Shown: positions 20,382 to 32,315, counted from the first letter of the stretch. The stretch: DNA of 64,000 bases from Macrolepiota albuminosa (GCA_027475525.1 JAMWFC010000052.1:372001-436000), one strand, 5' to 3'. Numbers and translations: made by a program. The notes: generated from the letters alone by a model not told the origin.

Positions 20382-23300
20382 ATGCAAATTCCTGCCGACT
20401 CTCTGGAAGATCCACCGTCTTCCAATTCAACAGTCTTGTATGACCACGCAGAATGTGGAAATGCGAGTGCAAATGTAGATGGTGATATCGTCATGGAGGA
20501 AGCTCACCCAACAAATTCTCAGTCACAATTTGGCTATCCCACCTATTATGGTCCTATTCCTGTCTACGATATACCCTTCGCTGAACAGATGGGAGGTGGA
20601 ACTCGTACCGCTGAACACGACATGGGCAATATTTCCACCCAAACACCTACTAAAGTGCCCTGGAACTTTCGCCAGCATGTTCCCCTGACTCCACAAGGAT
20701 CGAATAACCCTGAAACCCTCAATTTTGCTCGTTGCCGTGCTGAGAATAACCCACTTCAGCCTCCTGACCCAGCCGAAGGCCAGGTCAATGACTTTCTTAA
20801 TGGCCTCGACGACGATATTATTTCTAGTCTGGCATGTGATCGTTCTTCAAGTTTTTCTTCACTCAAAGACGAAGAAGGTCCTGCTGCCGATAAGGGAACC
20901 TCTGGCACAGCCAAAGATAGTCCTGTTTCCTTTGAAGGGAATAAACCTGCAGCGCGTTCTCTCTTAGAAGACTTTTACATTGCCGGTGAATATGAAGATA
21001 TTATACTCCCACCTGGCCCAAAAACTTCGATGGCTCCACGTGCTGCTACTCTGAGCCCCACACTATCCAGTAATGACGAGCCAGATCCTTTCCTTCTAGA
21101 ACCTATTTACACCGGAAATTCTCCCAAAAAACCACCTCCGCCCACCTCAGATGTATCTCTTGCACCCTACACTCCACTTTCCAAGCCATCCACTCAAAAT
21201 GCGTCACCTTCTGAAGGCCGTCCATCGCACACTGCTCTCAAACAGTGTGAAGAGAGTTTCCTACGCATTGAAGAGATCTTTGTGGAGCTAGCTCACTCAT
21301 TACAATGGCCTGTATTGCGTGTTAAAAAGATGTTTTTTTCTGGTATGAAGGGATCCCGGAGTACGAACGGTTGGAATCTTTATCAGGCATATTTCACAAA
21401 ACATCGGGAGGCTGAACTCAAACGTGCTGGACTCAAGGATGGTACAGGTATGCAAGCTTACATCTTTCGTCTCTTTTCTCTGACAGCTTTTAAAGACAAG
21501 GAATGTTGGCCAAGTTTTCAAAAGAAACATGGTGACGCTACAGAAGCAATTCTACGAGCAGCGCTTGATCTTGATCGTCTGGTGCATCAAAAGGAAACTC
21601 TCCAACAACGAAGTCGTCATTTTCAGAAACATTGTGCAAAGTTGGAAAAATTAGTAGGTCGGCCTTCCCTCTAGACTCCCAAATACTTATTTCAATCTAG
21701 AATCAAGAAGGTGTCGAGAACCGGTTCCAGACCTTCGCTATCACAGTTGGTGACTGCCTCCATGAAGATCAAGGCCTTGGCGTTGTCACTGTCACCCCAG
21801 GACTGTCGAATGTATTGATCACACAATTTGCACCCATTGAAGATTACTAAAACTTTTTTTTTCTAGTTTGTTCAGAATCGCCTAAAGCTTAGTGATGAGG
21901 ATCTGTTGGCCCTGGTCAAATGCGAAGCCTAGTAAGTAACTCATCCTAATATTGGTCCATATGTTTTGACGATATCTCCAGTAATGCAGTCGCGGGAAAG
22001 ATTACTAATGATGTGGACCCACTCCAACTCATCAACGAACTCAACAAAGCTATGGATTCCATAGAAGCAGAATTCAAAGGTCCGGCCACTCCGCAGCCTG
22101 CAGCTGAAGAAGATGAGGAAGATCTGGTCGTCGACGAAGACTCAAATGTTATCTTGAGCTGCAAGAAACATCTCATTGCGATGCTAAGTGAGTATCAAAA
22201 CTTGATTTTTATAGCATAGTTTACTCATTAATATCGATCTAGAAATTGCTACAGAGGCTGCTGGCCAACGGTGGTCTGGTGATCGTCTGCCTTGGGCCAC
22301 ACTCCCTAATCACCTTGTTGCAATATCACACGTCATGTCAGGATGGCCTCCAAGTTGCGCACTGCCTAATGAGACCAGTAAACCCAAGAAGGGTAAGCAG
22401 GGCATAAAGGACCTCGGCAACAAGGATGGGCGCCTCCTCTTGGCGGCTCTTCAGAGTGGCGAACTTAAAATTGTCAAGGCAGATCTTGAGAAGATCAAGA
22501 AGAACGAAATCGCTGTCATTGCTACTGCTGAGCCCACAACATTTGACGCTTGCACCATTCACGCCCGAGCCATCTTTGCAAATGGAAAAACCTGGATCGG
22601 AAAATCTGCCCCCAAAAGCGCCGCGCTCACCCGTATCAAGAAGAGGAAGCCAGCAGTCATTGATGTTGAGTCCGGAGAGGACGAACCTCAGCAACCTTCT
22701 ATTGTCTATACCATCAGTAGTAGTGACTCTGAAGAGCCCCCTCCACCTGCCGCTCCCAAGAAGCACGACTCTACCATCAAGGCCGATTTTGACCCTGATG
22801 ATCCTGGGAGGGAAAAGCAGCCACCTGTTAAGCAGCCACCTCCACCGCCTCCTGTGAAGCAACGAAAGGTTGCTCCTCCCAAGATGCACATTTCTACTGT
22901 CAACACCGACTCTGATCCTGATGACGCTAGCACAGCAAACAAAAAACAGCCCCATCCAGTTCCACCTGTCAAGAAACGTGCTGCTCCAATGCGCACTGCC
23001 TCCGATCCTGACAATCCTGCCCCAGCAAAAAAGAACCAGTGCATTCCTCTCAAGCAACGAAAGCGCGTTATAGTTCCCTCCAGTGATATCGAAGAGGAGG
23101 ACAACCTTGAGAAACAATGCAAAGCCTCTCTCCGTGATGCTAGCGAAGACCCCGTTGGCTCAGGTGACGATTATGTCCATGAACAGGATGACGAGTCCGA
23201 AAGCGGAATGGTATCAACTCCCAGGTCACGTCGTATCTGCGCTGCCAAGACCAAAGGAAAGGACATGAAGGGGAAGACTCAGGCAAGTGCGATGAAGACT

Positions 23301-24428
23301 CCAGCACCTTTGGCTGGTACTGTACGCACTTCTGAGACTGTAGTACCCAACGTCCACGCTCCACCTCCACCTTCCAAGCCCATGGTCACAGCAGCTCCCG
23401 CTCCACCAGCTCCGCTCCCCAAGCCCATGGTTGCTCCACCCCCCAAGCCCATGGTTGCTGTACCTCATCAGCCTCCGACCAGATCTAGCATCAGACGCAC
23501 AAAAGCATCTCAAAGGCCCATGACTGCTGCCCCATTTACTGTTACACTACCTACGCAAACAAGTTTGGAGTCAGTTCCCAGGACAACTGCTCCTGATAAC
23601 ACTATCGCTGCCAGCGGTGAGATACCAGTGTCTCGATCGCCAATGATGTCTTTGGCTACTGGCACGCCGCAAGCAGCTGCCCAAAACCCTCAAACTGGGC
23701 AAGATATTGTCGACAGTTTCCCTCCATCGCGCCTCATCTCTCATGCCTCTCAGCCTGCTCCGACTCAGCCTGCTCTGCGTTTAAACAGGACTCCAATGCC
23801 TCACTCATCAACCCCAGAATCAGATGTTAGGATGGACGAACCTCCCTACTCTTCACAGGTATATGGTGCGCAATACAGGACTGAGCAGTACGACACTGAG
23901 CAGTACGCAACTGAGCAGTATGGGTCCGACCAGTATGAGACAGAGAGGTATGATGATGAAGATTATTCTATGGACCCTCCGTACTCCGACTACAACATCC
24001 ATCCATACAATCTTCCTCTTCCTCGATATCCTAATAACCCTCCCCAAGGCCATGCAAGGTATGCTCGCCGTCCCTATGCGCGTCAAGGATCTAGCGGAGC
24101 AATGCAATATAGACCTCCATCCCAGAGGCCACTTCCTCATCCTTCTGCCATGCGCTATCGCCCTCAGTATGGGCCTCCTCGTGGTCGTGGGGTGTCCATT
24201 GCTGGTCCATCGCGTGTCCCTGCCTCGTCGAACATGGGGCCTTCTAACGCTGGTCCATCGCGTGTCCCCGCCTCGTTGAACATGGGGTCTTCTAATGCTG
24301 GTCCATCACGTGTCTCCACCTCGTCGAACATGGAACCTTCTTTCTCGAGAACGTTTAACGGTGATCAGTACTGGAGCTCGGGGCAGTATGAGGGCGACGA
24401 AAATGACGATTCCAATATGTTGAGCTAG
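20382..24428 (+). CDS. Large cargo protein of the KDZ element (1,279 aa, unknown family)
   Basis: Five exons (20382-21653, 21701-21811, 21867-21931, 21982-22187, 22243-24428) with GT-AG introns keep one frame of 1,279 residues. The first 280 residues are acidic and low in complexity. A conserved-looking block follows around residues 290-420, with RSTNGWNLYQAYFTKHREAE, FKDKECWPSFQKKH and a coiled-coil end; the W-N-x-Y pattern and basic helices recall a small DNA-binding fold such as an HMG box, but I would not insist. A second block (near 22260-22560) has RLPWATLPNHL and GIKDLGNKDGRLLLAAL. The remainder is a proline-rich, disordered tail with repeats: PKPMV units, a run of TEQY/DQYE units and three GPSRVPAS-type units. 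A role in chromatin or DNA binding for the transposon is plausible but inferred. Confidence 0.75.
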
Positions 24429-24583
24429 ATAGGACGAACTGCTTGAAGTTGTGATGTGCCATTCCGAACTTTCTTGTGCCTGATTTTGTATATATATTAC
24501 CTCAATAATCAGTATGTTTTCTTGACAACGTGCATTTCCTTGAACGACATAGTAAAAAACATCCGCCAATTCCGTCAAGAGGT

Positions 24584-24665
24584 TTGACCTCTTCAACTCG
24601 TCACCACCTGACCTCGTGAGGTACTGACCTCTTTACTGCGTTTGACGTCCAACCTACTGACCTCA
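24584..24665. repeat. Subterminal TGACCTC repeats near the right KDZ end
   Basis: TGACCTC occurs four times within 24584-24665, about 80 bp inside the right inverted repeat. One further copy lies near 5174 inside the left end. Clustered subterminal words are common binding sites for transposases; that role here is inferred. Confidence 0.5.
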
Positions 24666-24741
24666 AACATCGAGTTCTGAACCAGGCCCGATCACGATCT
24701 GGGCTTTGAGAAGAGGTGCGGTCGACGTTGCTAGGGTACCC

Positions 24742-24805
24742 CCGGTCCAGTTCATTAACCCCCCTAAAGTCCCATCAAGAAGCATATACCGAACTGCCAG
24801 CGGTG
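24742..24805 (-). repeat. Right terminal inverted repeat of the KDZ transposon
   Basis: The reverse complement begins CACCGCTGGCAG and shares the exact 25-bp core (24760-24784) with the left end, then GAACTGGACCGG. It is directly followed by the second copy of the 8-bp duplication ACCTAATG. Confidence 0.85.
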
Positions 24806-25556
24806 ACCTAATGCCATGCCACTGCAGAGCATGTACGCCAGAATGCGAAAGGAACAATCGTAGAATGCATAGACCCGTAAAGTCAGGAGGACTATCGGCA
24901 CCATCACACATCAACAAACGTTAGTCTGGACAAGGAATCATGCGTACTGCAGACGAGCACTTGATTAAACACCAATAGTAATTGACGAGATAGAATGTAG
25001 CGACGGCAACTTAAGGGAGGAGCAATGATAAAACATATGTTCAATGACAAGAGCAAGCCTTGGCTGACCTCTGTCACTGGAGTTAGTCGAGTAAATGAAA
25101 GGAAGGATGAGAACGAGCCACACGTCTGGAGAAAGGTCCGTTTGCTCGACCACGATGATTACAAGGTTGCCAATGAATGCTAAATAACGGTTGAAGAAGA
25201 ACCAATAGGTACTTTGAGCTTTCGGGTGCAACCAAAGATAGTTGACTTCATTGCCTAACCACGGTGCGGGTGACAAGACATGAAGGGGGGTGAAGCTTAC
25301 AATGTAGAAAACTGACCTAACGTGATCAAATGGTCGTACAACAAGAACGCTTGAGAGGAACGATAGCTGGTCAGAATATCGAGAATAGTATCAGAACGAC
25401 ATACCGACTCCGAAGAAATGCAAAAAATTGTTCAGATAGCTGATCCAAAGGTGCAGTTAATATATTGACGATGCTAGCAAAGCAGGTCCGTCAGGCTGCT
25501 TACATTCCCCGCACTGCATCGGCTAATTCTGAATGAAGGGATAGGTCGTCCAGCAT
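24806..25556 (-). pseudogene. DUF6533 membrane protein gene, 5' half, cut by KDZ insertion
   Basis: On the minus strand the start MLDDLSLHSELADAV (ATG at 25556) is followed by short exons reading IYLNNFLHFFGV, SAFLLYDHLITLG and NEVNYLWLHPKAQSTYWFFF. This YDH...EVxYxW pattern is the DUF6533 signature of fungal multi-pass membrane proteins of unknown function. A later exon (LLTLRVYAFYDCSFRILAYM) is another membrane segment. The gene breaks at 24806 at the transposon's target duplication; its 3' half is at 4019-5032. It is the tandem paralogue of 26065-27716. Confidence 0.8.
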
Positions 25557-26064
25557 TTTCAAAAACTGAGGTGATGGACCGTCAATGGGACGTAGTGAAT
25601 GGGACATAGTGACAGGAGGGAGGTTCGCAAAGCGCCGTTAGGGGATGATCTGAAGAACCTTGCATCGAAAGATCAATATCAGGCCGGCAAGGTTCAAATT
25701 CGCGACCGAGGCCAAGAGCGCTGTCATACACCTTATACATAATTTTCTTAATCGATTCTCTCCAACGTGTTCTCCACACTGACAGATCCGAATCGGATAG
25801 ATCATTTGAGCGAGAAGTTCCGGCGGAATATAGTTCTTTCAAAATGAGCGAGGCTTTGTGGGCAGTATAAGCATTGAGGGATATAGGCAGCAAACACGTT
25901 CAAGTCGAAATCAATGCATCCCGATTGAATGATGGTTTATAATACCGGGAACGATAAGTAGTTTCGTAATGTTGATACAGTGGCGCCTGATCCTGTATGT
26001 AACGAGGATGCAGTGGTAATGTCGTGGTTGAGTATGAAACTTGGACCGGTCGAAGGGTGTTGCG
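25557..26064. other. Spacer between the two DUF6533 genes
   Basis: Holds the upstream region of the broken copy and the 3' end of the intact copy. A 103-codon open stretch on the minus strand (25582-25893) has no recognisable motif and I do not call it. Confidence 0.5.
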
Positions 26065-27716
26065 CTACACATCGCCAGTCCAGATGGTATCTAACTCGAC
26101 ATCAGGAGAAGAAGACAGGAATTCCATGCTGATGTTTGCAACAGTCGTCCGCGTTGAATAGATCCCTGCGTTGCCTTTTTTATGAAGGTTGAGTATCAGG
26201 CGTGATATCAGCGCGACAGATACACTGGAAGAATTAGCTAGGCAGTGTCCCGGATATCTTAAAGTGGTACAAACCCGCTGGCAAACGTGGACAATCCCCC
26301 TCTCAGAAACGGCTGCGGGAAGGGCGAGGATAATTTGGGGGAGTGTTCATGACTTGGTATTGGAGGAAGGACATACACTCCAAAACTAGGGATAACCTCA
26401 AGAAGAGAAATATACACAGATCGACAAAACGTACATAGAATGTCAAAATATTTGCCAGGTTAGCGAATGCCATGGCACTGGATGTATGATTCATTTTTTG
26501 CCTGAGCGTTCTTGGTTTTGAACACTCACGCAAAGTATATTGCACCTTATAAGGAATCAGCCTCCGACACATGACCGCCGGTATAACCAGCTCACCATCT
26601 CTAAAAATGAGGTATAATATCGTATTCTTTGCCTGATTGAGGATGATTCGATCTCGGTTCTTCCATGTTTTAAACGTCGTGAGGCTGAATAAAATGGAGT
26701 CATAAACAAACAGGGCTTCCCAGGCACTAGCAAGATCTATACTTCAGAAAATTATCAGCAACGACCCCGAAGAAATTGGCAGTAACCGCACGAATAGCCC
26801 TATAAGGTGTTAGAAAAATGGTACTTCATATATCTCATCAGATGCACATACGTGATATGTGAAAGCCCAATATGACAGCCTCCAATTTCCTGGCCTGGGG
26901 TGCTTTTTTGTCCAAAGAGAGCCCACTTTGTGATGGTAATCTCAGTATTAGCTCTGAATCAATAAGAGACAAAGCAAAAAACATACGCATGCGATGCCAC
27001 CCAATACCATGCCACTGCCGAGCATGCAAATCAGAATGCGAAAGGAACAATTGTAGAGTGCATAGACCCGTAAAGTCAGGAGCACTGTTTGGACCGTTAG
27101 ATATCAAACAATAGCCAGGGTCAAAGGGTCATGCGTACTGCAGACGAGCACTTGATTAGAAACCAACAGTAATTGCCGAGACAGAAGATAGCGACGACAA
27201 CTTAAAAATGGAGCAAAGATACTATATAATCCACGACAAAGAGCAAGTCTTGGCTCACCTCTGGCACAGTGTTAGTTGGGTAGATAAAAGGGAACATAAG
27301 AACGTGCCGCACGTCTGGCGCAAGGTTCGTTTGTCCAAACACAATCAAAAGAAGGTTACCCAGGAATGTGAAGTACCGGTTGAAGAAGAACCAATAGGTA
27401 CTTTGGCTCTTTGGGCGAAGCCAAAGGTAGTTGACCTCATCACCTGGCCAGGGTAACAAGATATATAAGAGGAAAAAGGCCGGAGGAGAATACTGACCGA
27501 AAGTGATAAGGTGATCGTAAAAGAGAAACGCTTTAACGGGGAATATAATGAAGTTGAGAAAACGTAATTAATAAAATGACACACAAATTGCGAAGATATG
27601 CAGATAGTTGTCCAAGTATCTGTTTCAGATGTGCGCATGAATTTGACCAAGAAACCGATAAAGCTTGTGTCAAAGCAGCCCGCTTACATCTCCCGGACAA
27701 TATCGTTACCTGGCAT
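26065..27716 (-). CDS. DUF6533 multi-pass membrane protein (complete paralogue)
   Basis: The first exons on the minus strand are 27688-27716, 27585-27619, 27498-27530 and 27259-27443. Spliced, they begin MPGNDIVREIYLDNYLHIF, then AISFLFYDHLITFGDEVNYL and RPKSQSTYWFFFNRYFTFLG. The tyrosine-aspartate-histidine segment, followed by E-V-x-Y-x-W and a hydrophobic helix, is the DUF6533 domain. Later exons include VLLTLRVYALYNC, WALFGQKSTPGQEIGGCHI and a last exon ending ELDTIWTGDV at the stop near 26065. The protein should have about seven membrane helices, as in this large basidiomycete family of unknown function. The internal exon borders between 26100 and 27250 were not all resolved. It lies immediately upstream of its broken tandem copy on the same strand. 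Confidence 0.75.
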
Positions 27717-28514
27717 CACACCACTTTAGGTGTAGGCCGCGCTGACCAAGAAGGAGGAAGAAAGAGAGTTTGCTCAGTATCGTAAAGGGATCACAGGATG
27801 TTAGAGAACGAACGGCGATGTCATCTCTCGTGGCAGGTACTTTTGATTGATTCCTAACTGTATGCACGCGTCTGTCATCATAAACTGGCTGACAGATTGA
27901 AACATCGAACTGAAACAGGAGGGAATGAGAAAACGCCGTATCCTTTTTTAATACTATACTTATCAGAAACTGCGGCAGCCCGGTTGAGGCGCCTTTATAG
28001 AACTGGAAAAGGTGTCTCGGTCAGCTATGGACAAAATGTAGCGCTGTTAAGTTTGATCGCTTTTTTGACTACGACTGCGCATTAATGGCACTCGTTAAAT
28101 TGACTTCCAGGTAGACATATATATATATGTCACCCCAAGTAGATGCATCCTTTATTGATTGATAAAACCCAAAACTACAACGAGACCTGCGATGATCATA
28201 TAATGATGATCGTTGTCAAACAACAAAATGAGGTTGGAGTTGGAGTTGGAGGGTTTGAGCCCCCAACAAGCTACACCAAAGACTCGGGGCATAGCTCATT
28301 CTATATAGAAGACAGAAAAGGTAGGAGACACAATTAATGCAAAAAGAGAGACGACACGCTCTCATCGAGACATAGGGAGTCGATGCTTTGATATTAGAGA
28401 AACGCAAAATTGAAATGACCAGAATATCGAATGCGGGTCGCGATCAGTCAAAATGCCATCCAGAGCATCAGAGTAAGCGAGAAACTACACGCGTACGGCG
28501 TGTAGACTAGAAAG
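27717..28514. other. Intergenic region with one double-hairpin repeat
   Basis: No convincing gene. It contains a TA-rich palindrome (ACATATATATATATGT near 28112) and the third double-hairpin repeat at 28232-28310. Confidence 0.5.
28232..28310 (+). repeat. Double-hairpin repeat, copy 3
   Basis: Preceded by three GTTGGA units, it reads GGGTTTGAGCCCCCAACAAG and then AGCTA...TAGCT with a shortened second loop. It ends in CTATATAGAA exactly as copy 1 does. Same orientation as the copies at 1-85 and 534-605, 27 kb away. Confidence 0.6.
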
Positions 28515-29761
28515 CTAGAAATTCGCACCCATACCACTCATCATACTCCCTCGACCGCTGTTCATCATACCACCACGCGGGCCTTGTGGCACCATACCAC
28601 CCCGACCGCCACCAAAATTATTACCACCGTAACCACCGTTGCCCATAAAGCCGCCTCCCATCATACCCATCCCACCGCCCATCATGTTCCCCCGCATCAT
28701 GCCACCACCCATCATACCTCCACGATTCATCATACCCATACCCATGTTGTTCCCACGCAAATTCTGACTCCCGCGACCCATCCCGGTGCCTACCGTTGGT
28801 ATTGACGATGGCACTTGATTCTGCGTATTTCGTGAAAGCGGTTCTTGATTGAGAAGTTAGATAAATCAATGTGAAGAGGAAGATAACGTGCCTTTCGGTA
28901 GAGTGCGGAACGGGTTGCCTTGCGCCGAATTAGTCAAGGTTGCTGTCGCTCGCCGATTCTGGAAGTCACTAAACGAAGCGTCGATCAGGGGGACGCAAAT
29001 CTTGAAGCCAGAGGTACAATGACTCACTGGTTGTCGAACCATTGCTTTAATATCTGGGCACCTTTGGAGTCGTGAACCTCTACATAAGCAATCCTACCGA
29101 GATATGGCCTGTCAGCATAAATCTACTTACCTTCTACCAACTTACCCTTTGCTCTTGCCGTTAACTTTATGCTCAGAGAACGTGATGTCCTTTAGGGCAA
29201 TGTCAACTCGAAGAGTGGCCGCAACGCGGCGCAAGTCCTCATCAGTCGTCCACTGTACAAATGAAAAGAAACAAGGAACATATGTGAGACAACTCATAAT
29301 GACAAAGGGCTAAACGACAAGACAAACGGACCCATTGCAAGTCGCCAATATACAAAGCGTCATACCCAGGAATATCACTTGCTCCATTGTTCATCAATTG
29401 CATTCCTCCCATGTGCTGTCCCATTTGCATAAAATTACCGTTCCCCATCTGGTTTGAAATTTGACTTCCCCCTTGCATCTGAGGGGAAGCTTGTGTGTTG
29501 TTTGCGTCAGCTTGACGTGAAGCCGGAGAAGCGATACGCTCGTGATGATCGTCTTCTCTGGGGCGCTTGTCGCCAGTGTTGGGCTCAACTTTGGAGATCA
29601 TCGTCTCCACCGAATCCTCCCGGCGCTGTGAGCGCCCGCTCTACATTGTAAATCAATACAAGACATGTGCAATGGTATCGTATGACACCAACCTCCTCTT
29701 GTGAATGGGACGACCTCCGATAATTGTCCTCCACGTACAAATCATAATCTTCTTTTGGCAT
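28515..29761 (-). CDS. CPSF6-like RNA-binding protein (RRM plus Met/Gly-rich tail)
   Basis: Six minus-strand exons (29693-29761, 29332-29640, 29146-29252, 29028-29093, 28892-28968, 28515-28843) give 318 residues starting [13 protein letters not shown]. The RRM begins [18 protein letters not shown] and continues [20 protein letters not shown], then [10 protein letters not shown]. This is the RRM of the cleavage factor I large subunit (CPSF6/CFIm68), which helps choose polyadenylation sites in the nucleus. The last exon is a low-complexity tail of about 70 residues rich in methionine, glycine and asparagine ([12 protein letters not shown] repeats). To keep the frame into that tail, the last intron must use a GC donor (GAAAG/GCACG at 28891-28892); all others are GT-AG. 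Confidence 0.82.
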
Positions 29762-30180
29762 AGCGTCGATGGACTCTCAATGGGTCTAAGATGTGGCAAT
29801 GGTCGAAAAGTTCCAAAAGTCTTTGTTCTGTAGGTTAAGAATCACAGGAACATTTGAGTATCGACATGACAATAACAACAGGCAAAGAAAGCAACAAAGA
29901 GAACAACAATGAGACGCATACAGGACTGGGCTCTACAATGTTAGCCAAACGACAGGGAATGGATCTTACATGCGTTACGAATACAGATAGAGGCTCGTAC
30001 AATCGTTTGGAAACAAGATACACAGGACGCAAACACAATAAGTGAAGAAACAGGTAACAGTGTGACGAGGAGGATGATGGTACGAATTGAACATAGCTCC
30101 TCGACGAGTAACTGAATTTTAGAGAATGTTTATACTTGTTTACTGATGGCCCGTGCGTCATAATTCAATCTACCTTGCTT
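29762..30180. other. Intergenic, no feature seen
   Basis: Between the 5' end of the CPSF6-like gene and the 3' end of the DENND6-like gene. Short open stretches only; nothing recognisable. Confidence 0.5.
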
Positions 30181-32315
30181 CTATACTAGTTGTTTCTCTT
30201 TCAAGACTCCTTCTACAATCTGTTCCTGCTGCGCAAGCCATAACCCAAACCCTGGCGTTTTTAGTAGACGCTCGTAAAACTCTGTACGCTTACTCGTTGA
30301 GCGAAACGGCAAAGTGCTCCCATGAACCTTCAATGAAGTGAAAAAATTAGCGTTATTAAAAGGCTTAAGGCGAAGGGTATTTTGAGTCGAGGTTCGTGAA
30401 ACCTCAATAGGTGTGGGTATCAAAGTATTGAGGTATCTTGCTAGGGGCGTGATGACTTCTGTCGTGCGAGATTGAAAGTGTTGGCGCAGCGCAAGAGAAG
30501 CAAGCAGTTCTGGATGTTTCACATCAGTTGTAACTTTAGTATGCTACAGATGATGCTGACATACTCTGTCTTGCATCGCCATGCAAAGCACTTTCTAATT
30601 GTTTAAGCAGGGCGCGATCTTTGGAGATATAACGTTTATGGGTCTTGGATTTCCAACCTGGTAAGGGGCCAGCAGGCCCACCAGAAGCTGACGACTGAGC
30701 TGTCGGAGTTCTGCTTCGACGACGCCCAAGGCTGAGTATATGAGGCCAATGGGCACAAGATTTCTCGAAAAAAGGATTTGTGACGCCGAGAAGAATGCCA
30801 GGTTTTGGAGGACGGTTGTTGATAAGTGCAGAGTGATCTCCGTCCTGCATAGTAAAGTATGGACGAAAGTCTCCAGCGAAGGGTATCTTCTGGATATATC
30901 AGCCTCGCTCCGCTAACAACTTAGGTACTCATACCGGCCGCATCAGGTCTCGTAGCCACCAAACTGCCTGGCTTGTCTGTGCTGGCGACGTGCCGAAAAT
31001 AAGAAGAGGCTCGCACAGTACTAGACATTCCCATATCGACCAAAGCTGCGTCACCGCTCCTTCAAATAGCGAAAGGGGAGCCGGAATCATCGATGAAGAC
31101 GAAGAAACAACCTGGTGAAATTAGCGAGCGTCTGCTCGGAAGATCGTCGTTGCTCACATGCTCCCTAGGGTCGTACTTCCTAGCTGCGGATGGATCTGGT
31201 ATGAACTGTTGTTCATTGATACTGAGAGGAATGACAAGGCTAATGACAGAGCCAAGGAAACCAAGCTCCAGAGTCTCTCCTGGAACAGGGTCGCGCCTTT
31301 ACTTTGTAGTCATTCAGTATAATACTCCATATACATATGACACCATACCATGTCGCTATATTTTGGCAGGCTGTTTCTAGTATGGGTATTCCATGTTTCT
31401 GGAACAAAGGCCCGAATATTGATATCAGCAGCGAGAAGAAAGCCGGATACTGATGCTGCGTAAGAATTACGACGGAGCGCTGAGAAATAGGTAAACGAGG
31501 GAAACACAACTAGATTTCTGTAGTTTTTACCTGCTCGTAACCACGCTTCGAATTCGGGTCTTTCTTCTGAGTAAAATGCGAGAAGCCATATATGAATCCG
31601 TCCTTTGTCGGCGGACGCTTCTCAGTGATGATGGAAGAAAGTTGCTCACGGATGCGGAATGAGTGGCTTTGTGATCCTTGATCAAACTGAAGTGAGTCAG
31701 GAAACGAAGAAAATGCCCTGCTCGTAGGGTTTGTTAATTGAACAACACCACAAAAGTACACGTCTCACAAGTTTTCTGCCTCGACAGGCATAAGCATGCA
31801 GGTTGGGTATATCCCATCAATGACTGGACCATCGTCTACGTCGAAATCGACTGGAATTGAATCTGAGACAAAACACAACTTGAGATATGAATCGCGTACA
31901 CACCAATTGCTATGCCAATTATCCATCGTCGAATTCTCTCGGCTGTTTCTGGTGCAAGAGCCAGTTGATCAAGTTCCGCCTGCCGCCGTCGTGGTTTATT
32001 CTCTATCTGGAACACTCTTGGGAGTGTTTGAGATCGCGCGACAGGAGGTGGCTTCGTGAACCGTGGCAGAACAGGAGATGATGGGGATGCGAGTTGTCCG
32101 AGGCTCTTCTTCTGAGAAAGTCTGGGCTGTATTGGTGTAACGCTAAACTCTTTCTGTAAGACCGGTCGAGTAGGGATTGGCGTCGTAAGGCTTCCATCGG
32201 TTGAAACCGTTGAGGAGCTCGCAGGGGTCCTAATTATACCGAGATATGGACTCTGTTCCGCGATATCTGCTTCCTCTTGGAGTAAATTATCGAACCAGAG
32301 GTCTGTAGGACCCAT
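30181..32315 (-). CDS. DENND6-like DENN domain protein
   Basis: DENN proteins act as exchange factors for Rab GTPases in membrane traffic. The minus-strand gene starts MGPTDLWFDNLL with a serine/proline-rich disordered leader of about 130 residues. The DENN module follows: VIDGIYPTCMLMPVE, FSSFPDSLQFDQGSQSHSF, DPNSKRGYEQRSVVIL and PLFQKHGIPILETAC; then LSLFEGAVTQLWSIWECLVL, SQAVWWLRDLMRP, FRPYFTMQDGDHSALIN and LLGVTNPFFEKSCAHWPHIL. The C-terminal part has ISKDRALLKQLESALHG and VITPLARYLNTLIPT. The order and spacing match the DENND6 (FAM116) type. Exons include 30181-30545 and about 30590-30890 at the 3' side, 31510-31720 in the middle and about 31870-32315 at the 5' side, with several short introns between. 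No frame-breaking change was seen. Confidence 0.8.

Larger units (their letters stand above)
5033..24805. mobile_element. KDZ-type DNA transposon with cargo genes and a nested Ty3 element
   Basis: The element is bounded by an 8-bp duplication ACCTAATG (5025-5032 and 24806-24813) and by terminal inverted repeats starting CACC. The uninterrupted relative of the target at 26990-27010 shows that the sequence on both sides was once contiguous. Inside lie the transposase-Ulp1 gene (5299-18169), a minus-strand gene (18193-19091) and a cargo gene (20382-24428). About 8.4 kb plus a gap belong to the later gypsy-1 insertion, so the element itself is about 11.3 kb. KDZ elements are known from basidiomycetes, and their transposases often carry a C-terminal cysteine protease domain. 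Apart from the nested insertion and a 77-bp assembly duplication, the genes look intact. Confidence 0.85.

Noticed and set aside
22338..23117. 259-codon minus-strand frame opposite the proline-rich cargo exon
   Set aside because: A shadow frame caused by the low-complexity composition of the real plus-strand gene.
25582..25893. 103-codon minus-strand frame between the DUF6533 genes
   Set aside because: No family resemblance, no splice context, and not conserved upstream of the paralogue as far as I can see.
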